35,234 bases of DNA from NCBI GenBank assembly GCA_024698485.1, contig JAILRC010000041.1:1-35234 (forward strand). The letters are read 5' to 3'. Shown here in pieces: positions 1 through 5,604 of the stretch. The notes under the pieces are model-generated. The model saw only the letters and a list, made by a program, of their open reading frames with translations. It had not been told where the DNA came from and ran no database searches. Numbering within the stretch: position 1 is the stretch's first letter; each line of letters starts with the position of its first letter. This DNA is from Lachnospiraceae bacterium. Lineage in GTDB: Bacteria; Bacillota; Clostridia; Lachnospirales; Lachnospiraceae. The position numbers and the translations under genes are program-made.

Positions 1-495
1 GGATTTGCTATCCTTGCAGACGGGCGTGGGTATAAGTTTGATTATGATTTTGGAAAATATCTGAACAAATATGCATGGCAGGAGACTATGTATATAGGTG
101 GTCTTTCTATGCCGTGTGAATACTGGATTGCCAGCGGACAGCTCGGTTGGAATAAAGATTATTTGAATATGAGAGATAATGAAATCAACGACGGGCTTAA
201 GGTGGAAATGCTTAATGAAGGCGGATCGCAGATAGAACTTGAGATCACCAATAATATGGGAATGAATTGGATGTATGGCGAATATCGTTGGCTCGAAGTG
301 CAGTTGGATGATGAATGGTATGTTGTGCCAACAAGAGAGCCGTTATATGTAAATGACATTGCATACGAAATGTTTATGGGTGATTCACGCAAGCATACAT
401 ACTATATGAGCTATTACGGAGAACTTCCTCAAGGCACGTATAGGATAGTCATAGACGGGACTGATGCGGATGCTGCGTATGAGTTTACGAGGTAA
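1..495 (+). CDS. C-terminal part of an Ig-like-domain protein (5' end outside window)
   Basis: The reading frame is open from base 1 to the TAA at 493-495, so the gene begins upstream of the window; an internal ATG at 88 is not needed as a start. The visible 164 residues are rich in aromatic and acidic residues. The last ~110 residues resemble the bacterial Ig-like domain seen in many Clostridia: a conserved run around LEVQLDDEWYVVP, then NDIAY, then a closing strand LPQGTYRIVIDG. That pattern is typical of surface or secreted proteins and lipoproteins, where it serves as a beta-sandwich module. The domain assignment rests on recalled pattern only, and the function of the whole protein cannot be judged from this fragment. 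Confidence 0.65.
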   Translation, partial: GFAILADGRGYKFDYDFGKYLNKYAWQETMYIGGLSMPCEYWIASGQLGWNKDYLNMRDNEINDGLKVEMLNEGGSQIELEITNNMGMNWMYGEYRWLEVQLDDEWYVVPTREPLYVNDIAYEMFMGDSRKHTYYMSYYGELPQGTYRIVIDGTDADAAYEFTR

Positions 496-540
496 TGGTC
501 CCCGGGACGGGGTTAACGGTTCATTTTTAGTGGCTCCTAA

Positions 541-569
541 TTGACAGAATCCTATTCGTGTGTTAATAT
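541..569 (+). promoter_or_regulatory. sigma-A promoter for the antisense RNA
   Basis: A perfect -35 hexamer TTGACA (541-546) is followed by a 17-base spacer and the -10 hexamer TAATAT (564-569, 5 of 6 matches). Transcription would start near 576. No open reading frame of any length follows before the hairpin at 621-660, so this promoter appears to drive a short untranslated RNA. Confidence 0.75.
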
Positions 570-575
570 GACCAT

Positions 576-666
576 AGAAAAAGGGCATCACCAGTATACG
601 GTTAGCCCAAGTTAGTGACTAAAAATAGCCGCATCTTTTGGACAGAGGGCGGCTATTTTTGTGTTT
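576..666 (+). ncRNA. putative type I antitoxin (antisense) RNA, ~90 nt
   Basis: The RNA is defined by the strong promoter at 541-569 and the hairpin at 621-660 followed by a T-rich tract on the plus strand. It runs toward the small toxin gene on the minus strand, and its 3' hairpin is complementary to the toxin mRNA 3' end including the stop codon. Convergent genes that share a terminator are the arrangement known from type I toxin-antitoxin loci of Firmicutes. The end points are inferred, not measured. It contains no start codon with a ribosome site. Confidence 0.6.
621..660. terminator. shared bidirectional terminator of toxin mRNA and antisense RNA
   Basis: A perfect 12-bp stem pairs 621-632 with 649-660 around a 16-base loop. 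Both arms end in runs of A/T, so it works as an intrinsic terminator in either direction. The toxin stop codon (653-655, minus strand) lies inside the stem. Confidence 0.85.
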
Positions 667-751
667 TTTGATTACGTCCGACATTATATCCGAGACTAAA
701 GCAAGTGATGCACAGAGCGATCACTGCAATGAGACCTTCAATAGTCAGCAT
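653..751 (-). CDS. small hydrophobic type I toxin-like peptide (32 aa)
   Basis: The minus-strand frame ATG(751) to TAG(653) encodes 32 residues beginning MLTIEGLIAVIALCITC and ending in a charged tail with RNQKTQK. One membrane span (about residues 5-22) and a polar C-terminus fit the small holin-like or TxpA/Fst-like toxins that insert into the cytoplasmic membrane (family assignment from pattern). The start at 751 is preferred: the ribosome site AAGGAGGGG (759-767 on minus) lies 7 bases upstream, whereas the in-frame ATG at 757 would be almost touching it. The gene has its own promoter (878-906), a structured 120-base leader, and a terminator shared with the convergent antisense RNA. Toxicity itself is inferred. 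Confidence 0.72.
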   Translation of the reverse strand: MLTIEGLIAVIALCITCFSLGYNVGRNQKTQK

Positions 752-757
752 ACGCAT

Positions 758-835
758 CCCCTCCTTTCATAAACTCCGCCGTAGGCGGGTTAAAAACGGA
801 GGGTCACAAATCCCTCCGTCAGGAGGGCTAACCGT
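758..835 (-). promoter_or_regulatory. structured toxin mRNA leader with possible anti-Shine-Dalgarno
   Basis: On the minus-strand RNA the leader contains CCCTCCT (821-827), fully complementary to AGGAGGG within the ribosome site (759-765). It also contains an 8-bp hairpin (796-803 with 812-819) and a 5-bp, 3-base-loop hairpin (776-780 with 784-788). The anti-SD overlaps an 11-base element (825-835) whose exact inverse occurs beyond the shared terminator (598-608). This suggests that the leader hides the ribosome site. The pairing is predicted by eye. Confidence 0.5.
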
Positions 836-868
836 CCACCATTTAGGATTACTCCAAAGGTGATACCC

Positions 869-1135
869 ATGGTGGGGATTATATCATTAACTGTGGCTTC
901 GTGCAAAAGTTATTTGCACAAAGAAGATAATTCTGAAAAAAATGACTATTCCCTCAAAAATATCTCATCTACACTGCTCTGCAATGCTATACATACATCG
1001 ACTGAAAACCTACACATACATCCGGTTTTTGGGGCAGTTAATATAATGACGGGGAAAAAACTTCATTTGGATAAAGAAAGCTTTAAGAAGCATATTGAAA
1101 ACGTTAAAAGAGAGGCATATCAAGAGTTAAAGTAG
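869..1135 (+). CDS. small ORF of doubtful status, possibly a gene remnant
   Basis: An open frame of 88 residues starts at ATG 869, with AAAGGTG six bases upstream (a further in-frame ATG lies at 860). No family is recognised. The C-terminal third (KLHLDKESFKKHIENVKREAYQELK, residues split by charge) is helical and lysine-rich like a real protein tail. The N-terminal part looks arbitrary and its coding strand overlaps the toxin promoter on the other strand. It may be the decayed end of a larger gene or a chance frame. Confidence 0.2.
   Translation: MVGIISLTVASCKSYLHKEDNSEKNDYSLKNISSTLLCNAIHTSTENLHIHPVFGAVNIMTGKKLHLDKESFKKHIENVKREAYQELK
878..906 (-). promoter_or_regulatory. sigma-A promoter for the toxin mRNA
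   Basis: On the minus strand, -35 TTGCAC (906-901), a 17-base spacer and a perfect -10 TATAAT (883-878) predict a start near 871, about 120 bases before the toxin ATG. The -35 lies inside an inverted repeat, GTGCAAA (901-907) with TTTGCAC (913-919), which could be an operator. Confidence 0.75.
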
Positions 1136-1196
1136 TAAAGAGACCTGCAGAGTGAGTGCGTAGCATGAATAAGTAAATAATACATATGTTATGGAT

Positions 1197-1240
1197 AAAA
1201 AAATCATCTTATGGTAACATGACCATTAGATGATTTTTTT
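1197..1240. terminator. long intrinsic hairpin terminator
   Basis: A 13-bp perfect stem (1197-1209 with 1228-1240) continues into an inner 5-bp stem (1211-1215 with 1222-1226). The arms end in A and T runs, so it can terminate in both directions. It separates the toxin-antitoxin strip from the methyltransferase remnant. Confidence 0.8.
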
Positions 1241-1265
1241 AATTAGCATAGATAGGGGAATACAT

Positions 1266-1535
1266 ATGTTTTGGGATAAGATCTCACCGTTATATGATCT
1301 GCTTGAAAGAGTTGTTAAGCCTGGAGGAAAGATCATTATCCCTATTTACATCAACAAGTCAAAGAAGTCCGCAGGCTTGGGCGTGAAGTTCGTAGAACTT
1401 TTGGGGGCAGACTTCAAAAAGCAGTTCGATTTTGAGTCCTATAAGGCATTCTTTAAAGAAATGGGATATAATTATGTGGAGTATCACGTTGTTGGCGGGA
1501 GAATGCCCTGCGCTGTTGCAGTGATCAAAAAATGA
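1266..1535 (+). pseudogene. internally deleted class I SAM-dependent methyltransferase
   Basis: The frame ATG(1266)-TGA(1535) gives 89 residues. It starts MFWDKISPLYDLLE, the usual N-terminus of a family of ~200-residue class I methyltransferases in Clostridia. It then jumps straight to RVVKPGGKIIIPIYIN, which in intact members lies around beta-strand 5, after the SAM site. The end (FDFESYKAFFKEMGY ... GRMPCAVAVIKK) is also normal for the family. Roughly 110 residues carrying the glycine-rich SAM loop and the acidic ribose-binding residue are missing, but the frame is kept. The ribosome site AGGGGAA precedes the start, so a short protein could still be made, though without SAM binding. The family assignment is from recalled pattern. 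Confidence 0.65.
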
Positions 1536-1626
1536 GCTTCACATAGGAAACTGAGAAGAGGTAGAAAATGAACAGTTTTATTTGGAGAAATGATATGATC
1601 TCCGATAACGGAAAGGAGAAAGGTTT

Positions 1627-2247
1627 ATGGCAAAGGTTTTGATAATTAACGGAAGCCCCCGCGTGGGAGGAAACACAAGTATTGCCTTGAATGAAATGGT
1701 AAAAGTGTTCGAGGCGGAAGGCGTTGAGACTGAGGTTGTTCAGATCGGAAATAAGGATATCAGGGGCTGTGTTGCTTGTGACTCCTGTCATGAAAAGGGC
1801 AAATGCGCATTTGATGACGTTGTGAACGAACTGGCTCCCAAGTTTGAGGAAGCGGACGGACTTGTTGTGGCATCGCCTGTTTATTATGCTTCTGCCAATG
1901 CAACCCTCATTGCCTGCCTTGACAGATTGTTCTACAGTACCCGCTTCGACAAGACCATGAAGGTTGGAGCAAGTGTTGTTGTGGCAAGACGCGGCGGGTT
2001 GTCCGCAACCTTTGATGAACTGAACAAGTATTTTACTATCAGCGGAATGCCTGTTGCCTCGAGCCGGTACTGGAACAGCGTTCACGGCAGGGAAAAAGGG
2101 GAAGCGGAGCAGGATCTTGAAGGCTTGCAGACAATGCGTACCCTTGCAAGGAATATGACCTTCCTAATGAAGAGCATAGCGCTCGGTAAAGAGAAGTTTG
2201 GCTTACCTGAGAAGGAAAAATGGCAGCCGACGCATTTTATAAGATAG
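1627..2247 (+). CDS. flavodoxin-fold NAD(P)H-dependent FMN reductase / iron-sulfur flavoprotein-like
   Basis: This 206-residue cytoplasmic protein opens with beta1-loop INGSPRVGGNTS (about residues 7-18), the FMN phosphate loop of the NADPH-dependent FMN reductase superfamily. It continues with CVACDSCHEKGKC at ~48-60, a cysteine cluster that in relatives binds iron-sulfur or acts in redox chemistry, and with SPVYYASANA at ~80-89, the second flavin loop. Length is normal for the family. The start ATG has an ideal AAAGGAGAAAGG site. Substrate is unknown; relatives reduce quinones, nitro compounds or metal complexes. It stands alone, with a possible hairpin (2249-2268) but no clear T-tailed terminator behind it. 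Confidence 0.85.
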   Translation: MAKVLIINGSPRVGGNTSIALNEMVKVFEAEGVETEVVQIGNKDIRGCVACDSCHEKGKCAFDDVVNELAPKFEEADGLVVASPVYYASANATLIACLDRLFYSTRFDKTMKVGASVVVARRGGLSATFDELNKYFTISGMPVASSRYWNSVHGREKGEAEQDLEGLQTMRTLARNMTFLMKSIALGKEKFGLPEKEKWQPTHFIR

Positions 2248-2296
2248 CGGTTGACCTTTAGGTCATCCTCAAAGAACAGGAGTACAACATGGAAAA

Positions 2297-2325
2297 TTGA
2301 ACTTGACAAAGATTGTCTTTTATAT
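2297..2325 (+). promoter_or_regulatory. promoter with palindrome in the spacer
   Basis: TTGAAC (2297-2302), a 17-base spacer and TTATAT (2320-2325) form a plausible sigma-A promoter for the gene at 2391. The spacer contains the palindrome GACAA-AGA-TTGTC (2305-2317), placed where a repressor would block polymerase. Confidence 0.5.
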
Positions 2326-2390
2326 GTGTAGTGCATGATCCGGCAATAGGAAGCTCGGACTGACATATTCTGAAGTGGGGAGAAGCAACA

Positions 2391-2870
2391 ATGAAAAGTC
2401 ATAAGATCATCATAGGGGTCATAGTTCTGATATGCATTGCGTCAGGCATTTTTTTGGCCCTGGTTTATTCCCGGAATTCTCAGAGAACAACCGGTACAGA
2501 TTCCGGTTATTCGTACTCAATAGAGCATACCCCGAATGAACCTGATATGTGGACCATATCAACGCCAAGGGTTACAAAGTTTACCTTATCAAAAAGTTCA
2601 AAACGCAATCTTTCATATGAATCTGAGCTGCAGGATTACAAAAACTGCGTAGATGAGATGATCAGACTTGAGAAGGCATTAAGGAAAGAACGTCGCTTTC
2701 TGTCAGACGCAGAGATCGATAAGGTAGGAAAAGGTTCATCGGAAGAAGCGATGAAGATACTTGGGACAAGATATTCGGATTCTGTGTATCTGATCTGCAA
2801 GGAAATCGTCAGGTTTGAAGATAGGTGTGAGCAGATCATTATGTCGATGGGGGGAAGTATATCGGAATAG
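2391..2870 (+). CDS. small membrane-anchored protein of unknown function
   Basis: The 159-residue product has one N-terminal membrane span (about residues 5-27, KIIIGVIVLICIASGIFLAL) after a short positive end, so the remainder should lie outside the membrane. A serine/threonine-rich linker (to ~75) leads to a highly charged helical part (about 82-150) that looks like a coiled coil. No cleavage site or lipobox is obvious and no family is recognised. The gene appears to be transcribed alone from 2297-2325. The asparaginase gene begins ~86 bases after it without a clear terminator between, so read-through is possible. Confidence 0.7.
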   Translation: MKSHKIIIGVIVLICIASGIFLALVYSRNSQRTTGTDSGYSYSIEHTPNEPDMWTISTPRVTKFTLSKSSKRNLSYESELQDYKNCVDEMIRLEKALRKERRFLSDAEIDKVGKGSSEEAMKILGTRYSDSVYLICKEIVRFEDRCEQIIMSMGGSISE

Positions 2871-2956
2871 GGTGCATTGGCGCTTTTTTTAGGTTTGAAT
2901 TAAGTATGAAACATAGATTGTTTGGAAGAATCACAAACAGTTCGGAGGACAAACGT

Positions 2957-3958
2957 TTGAGTAAAAAGATACTTATAATCAATACAGGCGGCACACTTTC
3001 CGCGGTGATGAAGGGGAACGGTCTGATCCCGGGGCTGTCGGTTAAGGATATGCAGGCGGAGCTGAAGATGGTGTCGGGAGACATAGATCTGGAGATCGAG
3101 GACTTCTGCTCCCTGGACAGCGCGAACATTTTCCCGGAGGACTGGAGCGCCATGGCGAAGAAGATCAGCGACTGCAGGTCTTCCTACGACGGGATCGTGG
3201 TGATCCACGGAACGGACACCCTGGCCTACACGTCTTCCATGCTTTCTTTTATGCTCAGGAACATCGGAATTCCCGTGGTTTTGACCGGTTCCCAGCTGTC
3301 CATAACCAATCCCGTGGCGGACGCGATGGAGAACTGCAGATGCGCTATTCATATGGCTGCAAGCGGGATCCCGGGAGTTTTTGTGGCTTTCAACAGAAAA
3401 GTAATGCTGGGGTGCAGGGCTTCCAAGGTACGATCCATGAGCTTCGACGCCTTTGAAAGCATCAATTATCCCTACATTGCGAAGATCTCGTCTCTGGGCA
3501 TGCAGATCGAGAAAAGTGCTGTGCCCGAGCGAACAGGCATATTCAAGCTGTCCGACACCTACTCCAAGGAAGTCTGCATGATCAAGATGTTTCCGGGCAT
3601 ACACAGAAGCCTCATCGAAGCCATCGCGGACAAGGGCTACAAGGGACTGTACATCGAGGCATACGGGATCGGCGGAATGCCGTTCTTAAAGCACGATTTC
3701 ATCGGAACGCTGGAAAAGGTGATAAACGACGGAATGGCGGTGGTTGTGGGCACCCAGTGCAGATACGAGGGCACAAAGATGGATGTTTACGAAACCGGCC
3801 GGAGAGCGCTTGCCATCGGGGCGATGGAGGCCCATGACATGACGGGGGAAGCGGCCCTCACAAAGCTCATGTGGATCCTGGGAATGACCGGGGATCTGAA
3901 TGAAGTGCGGGATTACTACGAGATCAACATGGCGGGGGAGATGACGCCGGTGAAATGA
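2957..3958 (+). CDS. ansA: type I (cytoplasmic) L-asparaginase
   Basis: The enzyme hydrolyses L-asparagine to aspartate and ammonia. The 333-residue product carries NTGGTLSA at ~9-16 (first catalytic threonine) and IHGTDTLAYTSSMLSF at ~82-97 (second threonine with the Asp of the HGTDT motif). It has no signal peptide and the 330-340 residue length of type I enzymes. I chose the TTG at 2957 because GGAGG lies eight bases upstream and the protein then starts MSKKILIINTGG, just as relatives do. The in-frame ATG at 2906 lacks a ribosome site and would add 17 unconserved residues. The gene is more GC-rich than its neighbours on both sides. Confidence 0.9.
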   Translation: MSKKILIINTGGTLSAVMKGNGLIPGLSVKDMQAELKMVSGDIDLEIEDFCSLDSANIFPEDWSAMAKKISDCRSSYDGIVVIHGTDTLAYTSSMLSFMLRNIGIPVVLTGSQLSITNPVADAMENCRCAIHMAASGIPGVFVAFNRKVMLGCRASKVRSMSFDAFESINYPYIAKISSLGMQIEKSAVPERTGIFKLSDTYSKEVCMIKMFPGIHRSLIEAIADKGYKGLYIEAYGIGGMPFLKHDFIGTLEKVINDGMAVVVGTQCRYEGTKMDVYETGRRALAIGAMEAHDMTGEAALTKLMWILGMTGDLNEVRDYYEINMAGEMTPVK

Positions 3959-4063
3959 CCCTTTGGGGGCATAAGGAATTAACATGAACTCAGTATCATG
4001 AAATACCCGCGATATGCTGTCGGAGAGTATCCGAGGCTGTGATTAAAGAAAGAGGAAATATGC

Positions 4064-4537
4064 ATGAAAACAAATATTTCACAGGAAGAAAGGGAAAAGC
4101 TCCTGAGCGCCCAGCAGGGCGAGATGGACGGTGTCGAAACCTATTTGACATTGGCAAAGGTCGTTCAAAACAAGACCGATGCGGAAACGTTCAAGAAGCT
4201 TGCCGCTGACGAGGGGCGCCATGCGGCGGTTTTCAGGAAGTACACGGGAGAAACACTGAAACCGAGGAGAGGGCAGGCCATCGCGGCCTCGCTGGCATAC
4301 CGTATCCTCGGAAAGAAGCTGGCGTATCCGATCATAGCGCATTTCGAGTATTCAGCGATCGAAGGCTATAGAAAAATGATGAAGGATTACCCGGAACTGG
4401 AATCGGTAAAGCAGGATGAAAAGCGTCACGGAGACACACTTAAGGCTCTTGCAAAGAACGGTGAGGACAACGACGTGGCTTTGTGGCCCTTTATTCTTGG
4501 CGCTATCGCAGTGTTGAGACTGTTCAGGAGAAGATGA
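4064..4537 (+). CDS. rubrerythrin-like ferritin-fold protein with C-terminal membrane anchor
   Basis: The 157-residue protein has the four-helix di-iron pattern: EMDGVETY (about 18-25), DEGRHAAVF (about 49-57, ExxH-like), HFEYSAIEGY (about 94-103) and DEKRHGDTL (about 118-126, second ExxH-like). Such proteins handle peroxide, oxygen or iron in anaerobes. No rubredoxin-type CxxC domain follows. Instead the end is a hydrophobic stretch (about 138-152) closed by RLFRRR, like a tail anchor at the membrane. Start ATG has an AGAGGAAA site. It appears monocistronic. Confidence 0.8.
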   Translation: MKTNISQEEREKLLSAQQGEMDGVETYLTLAKVVQNKTDAETFKKLAADEGRHAAVFRKYTGETLKPRRGQAIAASLAYRILGKKLAYPIIAHFEYSAIEGYRKMMKDYPELESVKQDEKRHGDTLKALAKNGEDNDVALWPFILGAIAVLRLFRRR

Positions 4538-4595
4538 GATTTTAAGCTTTACAGCTTATATTGCGAAACTTTCGTGCCTGTTTATTCCTGCTTTA

Positions 4596-4624
4596 TTGAT
4601 TTCATGAATGATACAGGATAGAAT
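4596..4624 (+). promoter_or_regulatory. sigma-A promoter for the flagellin gene
   Basis: TTGATT (4596-4601), a 17-base spacer and TAGAAT (4619-4624) lie just ahead of the ribosome site AAGGAGGTGG (4633-4642). The leader would be about 15 bases. A sigma-28 type site, usual for flagellins, was not found. Confidence 0.5.
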
Positions 4625-4645
4625 CATTGAACAAGGAGGTGGATC

Positions 4646-5401
4646 ATGAGCACGTTAAATAACATTACGAATGCATCAAACAGGAGTTATGAGCGGCTTT
4701 CAAGCGGGAAAAGGATCAACAGGGCTGCAGACGGTGCTGCGGAACTTGCCATCAGTGAAGGCATGACTGCCCGGACCAACGGCTTGAACGTGGGAGCTGA
4801 CAATATCAGCAATGCCCGTAATCTTCTGAATATTTCAGACGGTGCGCTCGGAAGCATACATGATTCGCTGCAACGTATCAGGGAGCTTGCTGTGGAAGCC
4901 TCCAACGGAACCCTCACATCCTCAGACCGTGAAAGCATACAATGGGAGATCGACCGGCTGAAGGACGAGATCAACAGTGTTGCGAAAAATACAAACTACA
5001 ACACCAAGAATCTTCTTGATGGTTCTGCAGAGGAGCTCTCGATACAGACCGGCAACAGCAGCAAAAACATTTCACTGACCAATGCCACCATTGATGCTTT
5101 GGGTTTAAAAGACTTTAATGTTACCGGCAAATTCAATCTCAAGGACATAGACGATGCGATCCAAAAGGTCAGCTCCGCCAGAAGCAAGGCGGGCGCCCAG
5201 TACAACGCACTGGAGCATGCATATGATTACAACATGAATGCAGCAGAAAATCTTACGTCGGCGAATTCAAGACTTGTGGACCTGGATTACGGCAAGGAAG
5301 TGACGGAAAAGAACAAACAGAACATATTGCAACAGTACGCGTTGTTTGCGCAGAAGAAAAAAATAGAGCAGGAAAGAAACAAGCTGAACATATTAAACTG
5401 A
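4646..5401 (+). CDS. divergent short flagellin
   Basis: The 251-residue protein has the D1 signature of flagellins: RLSSGKRINRAADGAAELAISEG (about 16-38, split by function), then NLLNISDGALGSIHDSLQRI and RELAVEASNGTLTSSDRESI. The C-terminal half has the matching helices near KAGAQYNALEHAYD. It is short, with little D2/D3, so it would build a plain filament. Two features are unusual. Only ~16 residues precede LSSG, about a dozen fewer than normal, so part of the N-terminal D0 helix is missing. The end is charged (KKKIEQERNKLNILN) instead of the usual hydrophobic ...LLR. It has a strong ribosome site and its own terminator. No other flagellar gene is present in the window. It may be a minor or specialised flagellin. 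Confidence 0.85.
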   Translation: MSTLNNITNASNRSYERLSSGKRINRAADGAAELAISEGMTARTNGLNVGADNISNARNLLNISDGALGSIHDSLQRIRELAVEASNGTLTSSDRESIQWEIDRLKDEINSVAKNTNYNTKNLLDGSAEELSIQTGNSSKNISLTNATIDALGLKDFNVTGKFNLKDIDDAIQKVSSARSKAGAQYNALEHAYDYNMNAAENLTSANSRLVDLDYGKEVTEKNKQNILQQYALFAQKKKIEQERNKLNILN

Positions 5402-5412
5402 AGAATAAGCTG

Positions 5413-5440
5413 AAGCGGGGAATTTCCCCGCTTTTTCTTT
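5413..5440 (+). terminator. intrinsic terminator after flagellin
   Basis: An 8-bp GC-rich stem (5413-5420 with 5426-5433) with a 5-base loop is followed by a T-rich tract, 12 bases after the flagellin stop codon. Confidence 0.9.
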
Positions 5441-5529
5441 AGGCAATTATATCAAGACTTTGTTTGGGACGGCTGTTTGTGAGCAGTAAACCCTTTTGCC
5501 TACGAACAAATGAATAATGTATAAAATTG

Positions 5530-5558
5530 TAGAAAAAATAACAAAAAAGTGGTATAAT
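5530..5558 (+). promoter_or_regulatory. promoter of the chemoreceptor gene
   Basis: A perfect -10 TATAAT (5553-5558) with an extended TG (5550-5551) lies 17 bases after TAGAAA (5530-5535, 4 of 6 matches to TTGACA). Confidence 0.65.
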
Positions 5559-5604
5559 TCTCGCATAATAATATCGTCCTAAAAAGGATGGAAGGGAAGT
5601 ATTT

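Noticed and set aside
2249..2268. Hairpin after the flavoprotein gene as terminator
   Set aside because: The stem (TGACCT with AGGTCA) is short and has no T tract.
4543..4558. AAGCT-TTAC-AGCTT hairpin after the rubrerythrin gene
   Set aside because: The stem is only six pairs and AT-rich, without a T run, so it is not a convincing terminator.
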